Origin: Kudoa neothunni
Lineage: Eukaryota > Cnidaria
Direction of reading: 5' to 3'
Length of the DNA: 64,000 nt
Assembly (NCBI GenBank): GCA_964304625.1
Contig: OZ199840.1
Coordinates: 8,494,001 to 8,558,000, forward strand
Shown piece after piece: positions 1 through 12,443 of the stretch (position 1 is the stretch's first letter; each line of letters begins with the position of its first letter). The notes beneath the pieces were generated by a model that had not been told where the DNA came from, searched no databases, and worked only from the letters and a program-made list of their open reading frames with translations. The translations under genes were made by a program, and so were the position numbers.

Positions 1-1012
1 TTTAATTTTATCTTGTAATGGTCTTTGGGGTAAAATTTACCCCATGCTTTTTTTGATTCAAAATATTTCGAAAAATGTGAAAATTTTTTTAACTTGAGTA
101 AAATATAATTCCTATGAGTAGTTTTTGTAGAAAGTAAGGAAATGTTAGATAAATTACTTAAACCGCATGCGCAAACATATGAAGATGTGTTATTCTAATA
201 ATTTCATTGATGAATTTTTTTTAACAGGGGTTGAACATTATGTTGTTGACGCGAATGTCTTCTTATCGATGTTTCTTGCTGAAAAATTGTTGGAAAAAAA
301 TTGACCATACAGACAATTACGTTAAAAACTAAAGATACCACCATGACTCCAATCATCACCAAATGGAACCCCTTGTGGCAGCATTTTTGTATTCCGTGAA
401 AAGTATATGTTGGTATCTTATGTTACCAATGAATTAAAATGCGTGATTTTCTTAAAGAAATCGTTGAACAATTAAACAAAATATTGTTGATAACCAATTC
501 CACAAACAAAGCAATAAAAACAGTTCTCAGCATTGTTTATGCATCCTAACAGGAACCTCTTCTTAATGTAAAGCGATCAACATGTGGATACAGTGAGAGG
601 AAAAATGATAAAAAATCTAAATGGTGCGAAAATTGTTATATATTTTATTGTCCATTTCACGCATTTAAAAACTGTTTTAACTTCGCATAACTGTCAAGAA
701 TTCGTTGTATGGTTGGTCTTAATATTTCAACTGGCACAGCACATTTAATTCTGTTGAATTAACGCAATTACTTTATTAACGAACATCGATGTGTACCTGC
801 ATAAGACGGATCGTAACGAAACAGATTATCGCGTGGATTACGTTAAAATTTAATTAGCATTTGCCAGTTTTTCGTACATAGGAATTAAAAATGATTCTGC
901 AATATTGATTATTAGATTTTTTTAAAGGGTTATAATTAAAAAAAATGTGGGGTAAAATTTACCCCGAAGTCCATTACACGTTCATCTCATCGTTTTTGGG
1001 CTCATTAGAGGG
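1..1012 (+). mobile_element. piggyBac-like relic PB-A (left edge at or beyond the window start)
   Basis: The right end reads ATTAGAGGG directly followed by TTAA (1013-1016), as expected for a piggyBac-type inverted repeat beginning CCCT at a TTAA target. A 17-nt palindrome GGGGTAAAATTTACCCC occurs near both ends (about 27-43 and 948-964), so nearly the whole element seems to be in the window. The interior has only weak traces of coding sequence and no usable frame, so it is old or never autonomous. Other elements here (near 6.1-7.3, 20.4, 29.1, 44.9 and 46.4 kb) have the same design of a subterminal GGGGT..ACCCC palindrome. The family call rests on ends and palindromes, not on protein. Confidence 0.6.
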
Positions 1013-1128
1013 TTAAAAACGTTTTTATGTGTTTATTTTTTAGTGTGGGTCAAAGATGACATCCCCCATTACGGGTTAACGTCAGTTTTTTTGCACATGT
1101 GTACCAGGGTTAAGTAAACACAAAGTGG

Positions 1129-1716
1129 TATAGTTAGAGGCCGTAATTTTCGATTAAGATCGAAATACATCGAATTTTTAAAAATATTTTTACATTTTTC
1201 AGAAAAAATCGAGATAACTGGTTGATCGTTTTACGTTTGATTATGTGCAGAAATACAATTGTCGAATATCCAGATTTAAATGAGGGAATTGACCCCCAAA
1301 TTATATCAAAATTTTTTAATCTCGATCAACAAGAAACTCCACAGCAAGTGTCGTTGAAATTTCACACTAGAGAAATGATAAAATGATAGGTCCAGGATTT
1401 AGAGAAAACAACAAATCGAAGTATTCCATATTGTGTAGGGTAGGCCAAGATTTGGTGCATATACCGCTAGCTATCACCTCCAGCCGTGGAAATAAGTTTC
1501 TAAAAATTGAGGCGTTTGCGTCAAAGTTATGAATTAAATATAGTGACTGAACAAATGAGAATACATTAAATATTTAATTTTAAAGAAAAATTATAGTTAT
1601 ATTTATTTCGTTGACATTGAGCCTGATAATAATATTTTATGTTGCGTATTCGCTAGTTTAAAAATAACCGTCGAATTTTTTAAAAATATTCGTCGAAAAT
1701 TACGGCGTCTAGCTAT
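1129..1716. repeat. TIR repeat, copy A (family also at 58.2-58.7 kb)
   Basis: Inverted ends of about 24 nt (TATAGTTAGAGGCCGTAATT at 1129; its near-complement at 1693-1716) bound a 588-bp unit. The interior resembles, in opposite orientation, the interior of the repeat at 58204-58710: both contain a decayed coding-like stretch with words such as SKYS and PRFGA/RQDLVHA. I do not recognise the encoding family. It looks like a small DNA transposon or a derivative of one. Confidence 0.55.
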
Positions 1717-1728
1717 AATCTATAATTT

Positions 1729-1800
1729 ACAACTAGGGATCGCAGTTTTCGATTAAAATCGATTTTAGTCGTCAAATTTTATATTAAAAAAATATAAAAT
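1729..1800. repeat. Solo end of a TIR repeat (copy D)
   Basis: About 50 nt starting AACTAGGGATCGCAGTTTTC resemble the reverse complement of 17734-17792 (AACTAGAGATCGTAATTTTT, then GATTAAAATC and GTAGTCGTCGAA). Neither copy has an obvious partner end nearby. It is related in sequence style (CTAGAG..CGTAATTTTCGA) to the ends of repeat copy A next to it. Probably a broken or single-ended remnant. Confidence 0.35.
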
Positions 1801-2168
1801 TTTAATGCAATAATATAATTAAAAAATCTGAAAAGTAATTTATTAAGTTGTTATAATATATAATATTACATTATTGTATTAAATATTAATTTTGATATAA
1901 ATATAATATTTTATTATTATAAAGAGAATTAATGCATGATAATTTCGGTTGATTTTGAAATTAGAAGTATTAATTAAAAAATATAAATTTTTAGGGAATG
2001 ATGTTTTGGATGAAAAAATTGAATAATTCGACTGATGCAGATGAAAAAAACTAACAAAATCATAACTATAGACGAGCTAGAATAACTAAAATTCGATCGT
2101 ACTATCAGTGGACTAACGTAAGGCCGATAAATCGACAAGAAAGCTTAAGACTAATGGTAGTAATCGCT

Positions 2169-3249
2169 TCATAAATCTTTAAATGAACGACTAATCACTC
2201 TCTCATTGAGTGGCATGATGTTTCGGAAATTGTCATGAAGATGACCGTCGGCTTGAGTCTTGTGTTTGCATTCCATTTTTCTTAAAGCATCCAAAAATTG
2301 GAACGTAGCACAAATAGGTTGTTTCATTACAATCCATCGAACATTTTCTGAGAAGGGTGGAGTGGTTAGGCTGCCTTTATATGTATAGTATTCGTTGCTG
2401 GATGACGGTATTATTTTTTCCAAATCAATTGGAATACTTTCCGATGTCGAATCCACCTTTATCGATTTACGAACATGCGAAAACAACTAGAAAAAATGAG
2501 TTGAATTTTCATCTACGTGATACAATCTACATTGGTATCCATAAATGAGATCCTTCTGGGACAGCGTTTTCTGGCTTGAACCAACAGGCCAATAACAGCG
2601 AGCTCATCACTTTTTTTTGTCTTTGCTGGATTATTTTTGGAGTGCACCAAATGCATTTCGGCTGCGTATGACTCATCATTGATAAAGTGTTCTGAACCGA
2701 CATCATTAAAGGAACCCCAATGCAGATGCATTTGAAGGAATTTGTAATTTGTGCCATTAACTTTTATTGAAGGACCTTGGATGTTGTTACCTGCCTCCTT
2801 GAGTGTCCATTTTATAGTTTCTCCGGTGTTTTTGTACGAGAAACGAGCCATTTTGTATTTTATTTTCAAGAAATTTTTCTTCAATTTACAATCGTACTTT
2901 GTCTTGCAGGTGTTTATATTAACTGGTGATTGCTTCGATATCTTGTGTTGCGGATGTTTATCCATTCTGTCTTTTATGCTGAGCTTATGTGTTTTTTCGC
3001 AGCAACTTTTACGTTCCTCAACGGATGAACCATCCATTACAACTGTTATCTAAATGCATCAATCTATAGATACTCTCTTTCATCATGCCCCATATTCACT
3101 TACATTTAGTTGTTTGTTACACAGAGGCCTCAGATCCACCATACCTACAACCACACATTACACACACACACACACACAAATGCATCATCTGGATAATTAC
3201 ATGAACCTAATATCAATGATAGAATTATTAACCATAACTGTCTTGTCAT
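2169..3249 (-). CDS. Alpha-carbonic anhydrase CA1, secreted form (3 exons)
   Basis: Zinc enzyme that hydrates CO2 reversibly to bicarbonate. My model has exons 3249-3207, 3042-2531 and 2486-2169, phases 1 and 0, giving 290 residues. Exon 1 (43 nt) encodes MTRQLWLIILSLIL, a signal-peptide core, so the product is probably secreted. Zinc ligands are visible as MHLHWG (His about 120 and 122) and EMHLVH (His about 145), with GSEH and the substrate-pocket motif GSLTTPP. The usual Trp after the third ligand (HLVHW) is Ser here. The intron between exons 2 and 3 is 44 bp; intron 1 (164 bp) holds a CA microsatellite. First of three tandem paralogues. The catalytic call is firm; the first exon is inferred from matching phase and position in CA2. 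Confidence 0.9.
3160..3178. repeat. (CA)n microsatellite
   Basis: A run of CA dinucleotides lies inside intron 1 of the CA1 gene. Confidence 0.9.
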
Positions 3250-4484
3250 TTTTCACCAACAACTCTTATGCGATTATTATTAGACAATTAGACACGAGTT
3301 TTTAACTTCCACTAATATATCAATAATGTCTAATAACCATAACTAATCACGAGGAAATGATATTAGGGCAATTATGAGGCCAAACCCTATCAAAAGTAGC
3401 TTTATCTTTACTAATTCCTTTTCGAGCCTAACAACATTTAATACATATCTTATTAAGACAAAGCCGGGATCCACGCTTTCCCGATCGAAGGTGTGACTAG
3501 TGAATTGTTGAGACTGGGAAGGTTCGTGTCGGAATTTAAGCTAAGTTTTCAACGAAACAAAAAATCCGTTGGAATTAAGAGTAGCTAAAAAGGTTTCGAA
3601 TTAAATTATTTTCATCAAAATATTTCTCAATCTAAATTAAAAAAAATAATTGTTTAAGATAATTATAAAGAACGATATGGTAGAAAAATAAATAATTACT
3701 TGATAAAGTATCCATGGATATTAATGATATTACATAAATTTTACTTTACTCTCAATCATTTTGCAAACGGAAAATCTTTATAAATATTGTTTCATAGAAT
3801 AAAATTCAACCGAGCAACTTCCTCCCACTCCTCCAATTCCCACTCTTTCGTTTGAGGTCATTATAGGATGTAGAAACTTCTTGAAAATTACTGATTATAA
3901 TAATTAAACAATCAATCTTTCAAAATATATATTATTTTGTAATATAAATTAAATTTCATGTTAAATGAAGTGAATTATTTGAATTAAGCGTAGAAACCTG
4001 TTTTTCATAAACATATTTTTCAATCCAATTAGAGAAACAAATATTTTAAATTATAAAATTATTTATGATATTTCAGAAGTTTCTATTTCTCTAATCAATA
4101 TGATAAAGTTCGGTTTTATGAGTGCGAGTAATGGTCAAACAATTTTAGAAGAAGAATATTAGTTTAATAAATGAGTAGGATTCGATATCGAACGTTAATA
4201 TTTGATAGATTATTTTATTTAAATATTTTCAATTCATTATTTAATAATAGAAAAGTATGGATATAATAATTTTTAGACATCATAAACTCGTGACTTGACA
4301 ACCACAGCACCAAATTTAGCGCATAAAATAACAAGCGGGAAACTTGAAATGAAAATATTAATTTATATACTATTGAATATAATTAGCTTCTTTGAACAAC
4401 TGATTTATTTTTAAATTACTCTAAACATTAAATGTCCGGTAACCCTTTCATTATCAAGAAGAAGGCACTACGAATGGCGGGATC
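3250..4484. other. Intergenic, no gene seen
   Basis: AT-rich sequence between the 5' end of CA1 and the 3' end of CA2. No coding frame, RNA gene or transposon end was recognised. It should contain the CA1 promoter, but no clear element can be pointed to. Confidence 0.5.
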
Positions 4485-5600
4485 TCAGAGTGTAGAGAAC
4501 GAACGACCAATCACCCGATTGTTCAGTGGCATAAGCTCTCGGAAATTATCTACAAGTTTATTATTCTTAGAATGGTGATCAGAGTCTGTTTTTTTTAAAT
4601 TTCTTAAAGCATCCATGAAAGCGAAAGAGGCGCAGATAGGATCTTTCATAACAATCCACTCGACATTTTCCGTGTAGGGTTTAGTGGTGAGACTCCCGTC
4701 ATATGTGTAGTATCTTTGAGCATTTTTTGGGGGAATAAGTCCTTTTAAATCGATTAATAGACAATCAATTTTTCGATGAGGTATCGTAGACTTTTTTACT
4801 TGATCAAGTAACTTTTCAGTCATATAAAAATTATAATATGTATGTAAATAATTAGCTAAGTACATTTTTATCAAGAAACTTGTCGTTGTGAGTGCAATGG
4901 TTGCTCGCTCTAATAAACAAACCAATTACTACAAGTCCATTTTCTGCACTCATTGCCTCTTCAATAGTATAAGATGTGTTCCAATGAACCAGATGTAATT
5001 CGCCAGAGAATGATTTATTATCCAAACGGTGCTCAGATCCGATTTTATTATTAGAACCCCAATGAAGATGGAATTGGGTTAGTTGAAAAATACTTGACCT
5101 ACTATCTGTTTTGAAATGCAAAAGAGGCACGACATTATTCGACATTTTTAGGTTCCATTTAATGGTTGATCCAATGTTTTCGCAAGAGAAATAGGCAGGA
5201 CGGTATTCAATTTTTAGGTAATTATTTCCTTGGATACCAGTGTAGGTAGTGTTGGTGGTGTAAATCATAATAGGAGACTGCCTAGAATTGCGGGTATGGA
5301 AACCCTTGTGGATGAGTTCGGTTTTCGGCTGTCTCGGTGAAAAACCATCTTTACCTTTTATGGTTGAGTTATAATTTTGCACTTGAATATCCTATACCTC
5401 AATTTTATATTTTCTCATATAATTAATACATAAAATTTAGTTAACAAACATTTATCACATCCGAGACTAATAAATCCGTTAAATTATTGTATTCCTTTCC
5501 TAAATAAACAATCATGTCTCATTACTAACTTATGAAACATGGTTCTCTTACCAAAAAGCGAATATATCACAAATAAAAATAGATATAGTATTCGAATCAT
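4485..5600 (-). CDS. Alpha-carbonic anhydrase CA2, secreted form (3 exons)
   Basis: Predicted CO2 hydratase. Model: exons 5600-5552, 5381-4864 and 4811-4485, phases 1 and 0, 297 residues. Exon 1 (49 nt) encodes MIRILYLFLFVIYSLF followed by a GTAAGA donor, a clear signal peptide. The acceptor before exon 2 lies in TATTCAAG and restores frame as a Val codon. Zinc ligands: QFHLHWG (His about 121 and 123) and ELHLVHW (His about 146), with GSEH between them. The pocket motif reads GSLTTKPY, so Pro after TT is Lys. Exon 3 has the same length as in CA3 (327 nt), and the intron before it is 52 bp. The downstream part is well supported; the start exon is inferred from splice signals and from the same arrangement in CA1. 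Confidence 0.9.
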
Positions 5601-6101
5601 TTTAAGCAGCTCTATCTATTTTCAAAAATCTTAAGTACATAAAAAGAATGAAATTTACCCTATGTTAATTGTTTTCAGTCAATTATAATCTCCAATTATT
5701 CTGAACTAGCTTGTAAAAATGTCTACTTAAAGGTAAAACTCTCAGTTGACGTTGAACCAATTCGTATGCAATCTTTCGGATGTCGAAACATTCCTTGGTG
5801 ACAAATAACGCTAAATTAGTACCCTAATGGGAAGATTTATTCCCAAGGAATTTATTCAAGATTAGCTTCCATAGGTGTGAAGGAGAGGTGGTCTAATATA
5901 AACTGTCTACGGGAAGGTTTACAAATTCATAGATAATTAACTACTATTTTGAGTCGTAAAAATTGCTTTCAACTGTTTCTATAAATACAACGAAAACGTC
6001 GACAATTTATTTGATTTATGGATTCATCATAAAAAATATCTAAATTTCACAAAAAATTGATATTTTTGATAAATGGCTGAAAGTGATTTTTAACATTTTT
6101 A
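5601..6101. other. Intergenic, no gene seen
   Basis: Sequence upstream of CA2 up to the TTAA of the next piggyBac relic. It presumably includes the CA2 promoter. No other feature seen. Confidence 0.4.
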
Positions 6102-6105
6102 TTAA

Positions 6106-7254
6106 CTCTCCATTGAATTTGGGGTGAATTTTTACCCAAACAAGAAGTTGTTGGTTCTATACGTGATTTTTTTCTCTTCACAAGATAAGAATTTTTGCAT
6201 ATTCCTCCAAAATGGTGACTAATACATGATTTTAAAATATTATGACCTAAAATATAAAATCCGAGAAATTATAACAAGATTACTCTTGAATGAATTTTTG
6301 GGGGTAAACAATTACCACAGCTTTTTTTTACATTAATTGAAAGATAAAATAATAATTATTATATAACTTAAGTTTCATGTTTATTTGATGGATAAATTTG
6401 AAGTTATACGGTTATTACTTCTTCAAAGATCACGTGACTTTCCACTTAATTTCTTCGTCATGATAATAGGAATGGATTAGCCCATAGTAGTTAAAATGAT
6501 TAGTCAAATTCTTTCAAAATTGATTACGAATATTTTAAACTCGATGTGTCGGAAGAATCTTACGAGATTGAAAATTGAGAATTGGGGCCAATCTACAATC
6601 AATAATGCCGACCTATGGTGTTGTTTTTCTATTTAATGGATTTATTATATGTAAATGCGTTTTTCATATACAAAAAAAACTTGGGAGAAAGTTTTTGAAA
6701 ACAAGGCAAAATTGTTATATTTTTCCATTAATGGAAAGAAACATCCGTGCAGTCCAAAATCCTAAGAACTCGACCATATCTATTCTGTTACAACTCAGAA
6801 CACCAAATAAAGGAACAATATTTTCAGGGCTTGAGTGTTTTTTTACTGCAAATTAATGAGAAACCCACCACTGCTTATTTCAGATGTATGAAACTGTTGC
6901 AAAAATTCATTTTGAGTGCTTGCGAATCTTATCCCCATTAAATGTTCTATTTTTTACGCATATAACAATTAAAATATTTATTAAATCATATAAAATATGA
7001 AATCCACTCAAACATTAAACTTTAATCGAAAATTGTTATGGCGGATTCTAACGAATACAGTTTTCGTAGGATTATGAAGATTACTACTAGGTATGTTAGT
7101 TGTTTTACAGCTGAATCTAGCCGCGGGAATTTGTCTATTTTTATTTTCTTATATCAAATATTTTTTATGGTTCGAATGGAGACATAAAAATCTGGGGTAA
7201 TTTTTTACCCCAGAGTTCATCGGAGTGCAGTCGATTTTTAGGTACATTAGAGGG
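6106..7254 (+). mobile_element. Internally deleted piggyBac-like copy PB-B
   Basis: Bounded by TTAA at 6102-6105 and 7255-7258, with inner ends CTCTCCATTGAA and the inverse of CCCTCTAATGTACC. Subterminal palindromes of GGGGT..ACCCC type lie at both ends. A remnant at about 6605-6840 (VVFLFNGFIICKCVF, then RNIRAVQNPKN) matches the C-terminal part of the larger copy at 37-40.5 kb (LFFNLVDLSSIT, RNIYKIQNPKV), read by eye with frame breaks in the latter. At 1.15 kb against about 3.5 kb, it is a deletion derivative of that family and cannot make transposase itself. Confidence 0.75.
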
Positions 7255-7258
7255 TTAA

Positions 7259-9661
7259 AGTAAAGGTTAATTAATGTTATTGTTTATCAATTTAATTGAA
7301 ATATTTTCATAAATAGTATAGTACATTTGTGTAAAATCTTATTGTTTCTATGAATTTATACACACAACCAACGTTGCCAACCCAAATCGGACATTCGGCC
7401 AAATTTTTTTCGAACAAATCAGAATTTTTCATAGGAATCAAATTAATATTTAATTGTATGTAAATTTGTAATTAACTCAGAAACTTCAAAGTTTTGATAC
7501 CATTTGTTTATGTGTAAAAATGTCATCATTCGAATAAGATCATCTAATGTAAAGCACAACATTCTGTTTCTTCTGATGGTTTTGATAGTTTCAGAAAAAG
7601 AAAATATTCTTTTCAAAAAATAGTTGATTAAAGTTAGTTAAAATAAAGATATGCTGTATTTTTCAATGGAAGGAAAAACTATTTTTCCGACAAACAACGC
7701 TCAAAAAGTCGATTATTGATATTTTTATCAATAAAACATTTTTTTGAGCCTGTTTAGTTCCTTTAGTTCCTCTAATTTCAATTAATTGTATTACTGCCCT
7801 TCGTTCGATTTTTTAATAAAACAACAATTATACCTAGATGAGGTTTTATTTCGTATATACGATAATTCACCCTACTACAATTAAGAAAAGTTGATCAGGT
7901 AGATAGTATTTAGTTAAATTTTAATTTATTTAAGCATTAACTAAAATTATACTTTTTTCAAGATTGATAACAAACTTTTGTAATGATAGCTTAGTATTGG
8001 ATATCACCATCATCAGAGTCTGTTTTTCAATTCAAGCATTCAGAATTCCAACATTATAACATTCTTCGCAATCATTCCGAAATGGTTTATGGTCCTAGAA
8101 ACTGTATCTTATCGCTAAAAGGGGGTGAAAAAATGATCCAAAAATTTTGGTCTTAATTGGAGCATAACATTTGAAGTGTGTTCAATTCATAAATGATTGA
8201 CATATTCTTTTTAATCACAATTTTTGTATTAAGTGAACTTTAAGAATTGATTACTAAAATGTACGATTGTAACTTGTCTTTGCTGAATTTCTACTGTAGA
8301 TATTTTAATTGGAAATATTGCATGTGTTCCAACTATAAGATTATCTATTTGAAGATTTTTCGTGACTAAATAAATAATGATTACTTTCTATTTTGTTGAA
8401 TTGGCAATAATTTCTCACTTTTGATACACTGCCTTACGATTGTTCAATTTTTCGAAAAAACAAGAATGAAAAAATCGGGATGCGGTTGGTAACGCTGCAA
8501 ACAACTTTTTTGAGGAAATAAGCTTTAAAAAGCAGAATTTTCCTTAAGTTATCTTTAAAATTTAAAATGATCATAATAAACTATTTATTTAACCACTTTA
8601 CAAAAAGAATATTCCCAAATTAGTAACTAAATATCTATTTTTGTATTAATTAAAATATATTTAAACATTAATTTATTATTACAAACCGAAAAACAAGTGA
8701 TTAAATTGGAAATTTTAAATAATATATTAAGATAATTCAACCGACATATTTTTTGGTGCGCGTAACTTAATAAAATATACTTTATCGCCCATCTGGCTCT
8801 CATTATTTGTTTGAAAAAATGTATAAACTAAAAATAAATATTTCCTAACTAATTAGTTATTTTGCGCAGCTATTTTTTAATTATAAATGGATTTATGATA
8901 TCGATGAAACTAAACAGCAATAATGTAACGCATGCGTTATAAAGTAAATAAATGTGTTTAATACATAATTAGCATCATCTTCATAATTTCTAAAACATGT
9001 TAAAAAATATAAAACGAAAAAATAATCTTTAAATATAAAATAGAGATTTTGTATAAAATATTTCCAATAAATGTACATAAACTAGATAAAAATATAAATA
9101 TAAGTTGGATTAGTTACTTTTTTAACTTAGCAAACAATAACATAAGTATGTCAGTAGTGAAAATCAACAATAAATTATCACCTGACCGGAATTCAATGAA
9201 AAATATTATTCAAACACATTTTATCTTAGTTTTAGAAATAATAGAATTTTACTATTAAAAAAAATACAGAATCACTATAGCCTTATTATAATTATTTAAA
9301 TAGGCGTAAGTTTTATCAACAAATAATATTATTTATTTTTTGGAATCAATAATATATACAAATTGAATGTGATACTTGAAAGTGCATTTTATATGTTGGA
9401 TAGGAACGTAAATAGGAACGTAAAGTTAAATAAATATACAATTGTTAAGGACAATACTAAATTACATATAATTTAGTAACCGAGAATATTTTTCTCTTGG
9501 AATGTGAAAAATGGTCATCTCAAGCTCAAGTGAAAGTTATATGCGAATAAGGCTAAAAGTGAGGACTTTGTATATTGCATAAAAATTAAACTGAAAAAAT
9601 AACAATAATTCTTTCAACATCAAAATTAATTAATCGATCAATCAATTAATATGATAAAAAT
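7259..9661. other. Intergenic, no gene seen
   Basis: About 2.4 kb of AT-rich sequence between PB-B and the 3' end of CA3. Short open frames near 8.9-9.3 kb have low-complexity, AT-driven composition and no recognisable motif. No transposon ends were identified. Confidence 0.45.
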
Positions 9662-10596
9662 TCAATTCAGCATATTGTAGAATGAACGATAAATGATCCT
9701 CTCATTGAGAGGCATAATATTTCGAAAGTTGTGAGTGAGTGGCGAATTTTTTTTCTCATGCTCACTGTCTGATTTGATTGAACGTAGAGCATCCATAAAT
9801 TTGAAAGAAGCACAAATTGGATCTTTCATTACGATCCATTTAACATTTTCAGTGTAGGGTGAAGTGGTAAGACTGCCATCGTACGTGTAATAGTCGCTGT
9901 TGTTATGGGGAAGTATCGCCTGTATGTTGATAACATCGGTCTCAAATTTTTTGTGTGGCGTGTCAACTTTGTTTACGTATGATAATAACTACAACAATCA
10001 AAACATCAACACAATATCTATCATTACAATGATAAGCAATGTTAAGAAAAAATCACCTGAGTATCGAGGAAATTGTCATCACCGGGAGGGTTTTTCGTTG
10101 CTCTCACAAAAATTCCCAAAACCACTAATCCATCTTTTTCTTTCATAGCAACTTCAGGACTAAGGTAAAGCGACGAATTCCAATGCACTAGATGGATTTC
10201 ACCGGAAAACGACTCGTCATTGAGAAAATGTTCCGATCCCACTTCATTATTATATCCCCAATGGAAGTGAAATTGGGCCAATTTATATTCGTGAAGGTTG
10301 GCTGATGCTCCGCCCAATTTAATACTTGGTATCTTGTCTTTGGTTTGTGAACGGAGATATTCAAAAATTACGGTGTGCCCGTTGTTCTGATATTGAAAAA
10401 ACGAGGGTTGGTAACGGACGGTGATAGGATTCATTCTCAAGCTGGAATCAAACACAGATTTGAATGGAGTTATCATAATTGGGGACTGCTTGGAAAGGGA
10501 ACCATTTGAGTTGTCATCCAATCCATCGATTAGTGCCAACCTTTTCGATTTATCACAACAAGGGGATGAACAATAAGGGTGATCTGTGCTGGTCAT
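9662..10596 (-). CDS. Alpha-carbonic anhydrase CA3 (2 exons visible)
   Basis: Predicted CO2 hydratase. Model: exons 10596-10057 and 9988-9662, joined in phase 0 across a 68-bp intron, 288 residues from the ATG at 10596. Zinc ligands: QFHFHWG (His 110 and 112) and EIHLVHW (His 135); gatekeeping GSEH and GSLTTSPY are present. The N-terminus is Cys-rich (CSSPCC) and shows no signal peptide. CA1 and CA2 have a separate signal exon in phase 1; an AG followed by GATCACCC just inside this ATG would accept such an exon, but I found no matching donor exon within about 700 bp upstream. So CA3 is either cytosolic, has a distant first exon, or has lost it. Intact otherwise. Confidence 0.88.
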
Positions 10597-11723
10597 ATTT
10601 GAGCAACTCTAAATATATCTCTAAATAGTAGTCCAAATGGCGACAATGTTTTTAATTAAACTTAAGTAATTTTAAATTAAATGCTCTATATTTACTCGTT
10701 TCAAAAAACAGCTTCCATTAGTCGAGACACTTAACCGTTTTAATTTTGGATATAATTGGGAGCACCTTATACGAGAATTAAATTGGGTGTTATATTTTAA
10801 AACGAAGCCCATATTTAAACTCCCTCGAAGCGTCATGCCGATTTAATGTAGTCGGCTATTTTCATTTTTCGATTATTAAAATCAACTATTGTTTCTCCAA
10901 TTAATTTTCACCTAATTACTGATTTTTAGTAAAAACTTTATAAATTTCTTCAAAGTTATCACTTAGAAAGAAATGTGCCATTCATGGAAACCAATTACAA
11001 TTAGAATTAATTCATTAATTAAACAAACAAATCATTATTCCCGGTGATATATCATTGATAAAGAACAAATGTAAATGATGAGAAAAATAATTACTTTGAC
11101 ACCTTCAATAACTTCCACAAGCTGAATCGTATTTCACTCAACAAAATTCAGGTTTTAGATATGTGATCAAACAGCAGATTATATACAACAAACTAAATTG
11201 TACGGGGTGGCTTTATCGAATAAAGCTTCTTAGGCGAACGTGTGAATATATATATTATAGTTTTAGCATGAAATATTGACATTATATTTCTTAAGCATTT
11301 AAGTTAAATAATTATAGGAAGAAAATACTGGACGTATATATTTTAAAAATGGGTTAAAAATCGCAGTTTCATATTTTCCCTGTTAGTTATCAATCGCATT
11401 ATTTGAAGATTAATATTAATCTCAATCGGTTAATACTTCTTACTAAATCCGATATTGTTTGAATATCATTTATTCAAGAAAAGTGTGATTATTCTAGCTA
11501 AGGTTTTATAAAATATTTATTTTATATAACATTAATTAAATTACCAATCAAATTATACAGATACATAAGATTATCAAGCATTACATAAAAATCAGCTAAT
11601 CCTTCGGACTTTTTTCGGATTTAAAAAACTTATGAAAATAAGCTCCTCCACTACCTTAAGATTATGTAATAATTTAAAGGCACTGACTATTCTTACGAGA
11701 CCGTATAATCCCCTCTCGGGACT
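10597..11723. other. Intergenic upstream of CA3, no gene seen
   Basis: AT-rich. I searched the minus strand for a signal-peptide exon of the type seen in CA1 and CA2 and found none convincing. Near 11680 a phrase ACTATTCTTACGA precedes a near copy at about 11727 that belongs to the MULE end, perhaps a small duplication of that terminus. Confidence 0.4.
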
Positions 11724-11988
11724 GGCTATTCTTACGACAATGAATATCTTTTTTCTTACTGAAGATACTTTAAATCGAAATTTAGAAACATTCTATTACA
11801 TTTTTTTCCTACAAAAATGTAAGTTTTTATAAATTATTATTGCGATAAAACCAATACATATATTTTGGCCTTATTTCGCCATTATAAGTACTAAAAATGA
11901 TTAAAATCAGATCTTCATTAACATTTACAACATTTTAAAGCATTTTTTAATCGAAAAATCATGAAAATTGTGCTAATGTAACTTCATT
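11724..11988 (+). repeat. Left terminal inverted repeat of the MULE
   Basis: Complement of 15089-15353, read directly. It includes the words TACTTATAATGGCGAAAT (on the minus strand) and TTACGACAA near the outer end. Confidence 0.85.
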
Positions 11989-12443
11989 CGATTATTGCGT
12001 CACGAACTACATCATATTTTAATTACATTTAGATCCGAAATGCAATTTTAAAAGCTTATTTTTAAAATTAATAATCTAATCTGTTCTATTTGTTTATAAC
12101 ATACTTCATTTATCTTGGTGAGTATAGCGACATAGTAACTACCTATTATTTCGTTCAAAATGATATATATTTTTCAGGTTAAGTATCTGGAAAGATATTG
12201 AGGTTAATTGTATTTCATAATAATTACATTAAATAAATTTTAATAATATTATTGTCTTAAAAATTAGATAAAATGATTATTTCCTACACCAAATAATTAT
12301 ACGGCATAATTTTAACAAAAAGATAAAACCTGCTAATATTAATTATCTTAAAAAATATAATATTTACTAGTAATTCATTACATATATTAACAATTTGTTT
12401 CCGAGTCTGTTAATATCCCCAAACATGTTAAAGTAAAAACGTT

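Noticed and set aside
8893-9258. Overlapping open frames in both directions near 9 kb
   Set aside because: Low-complexity Asn/Ile/Lys/Tyr/Phe composition typical of random AT-rich DNA.
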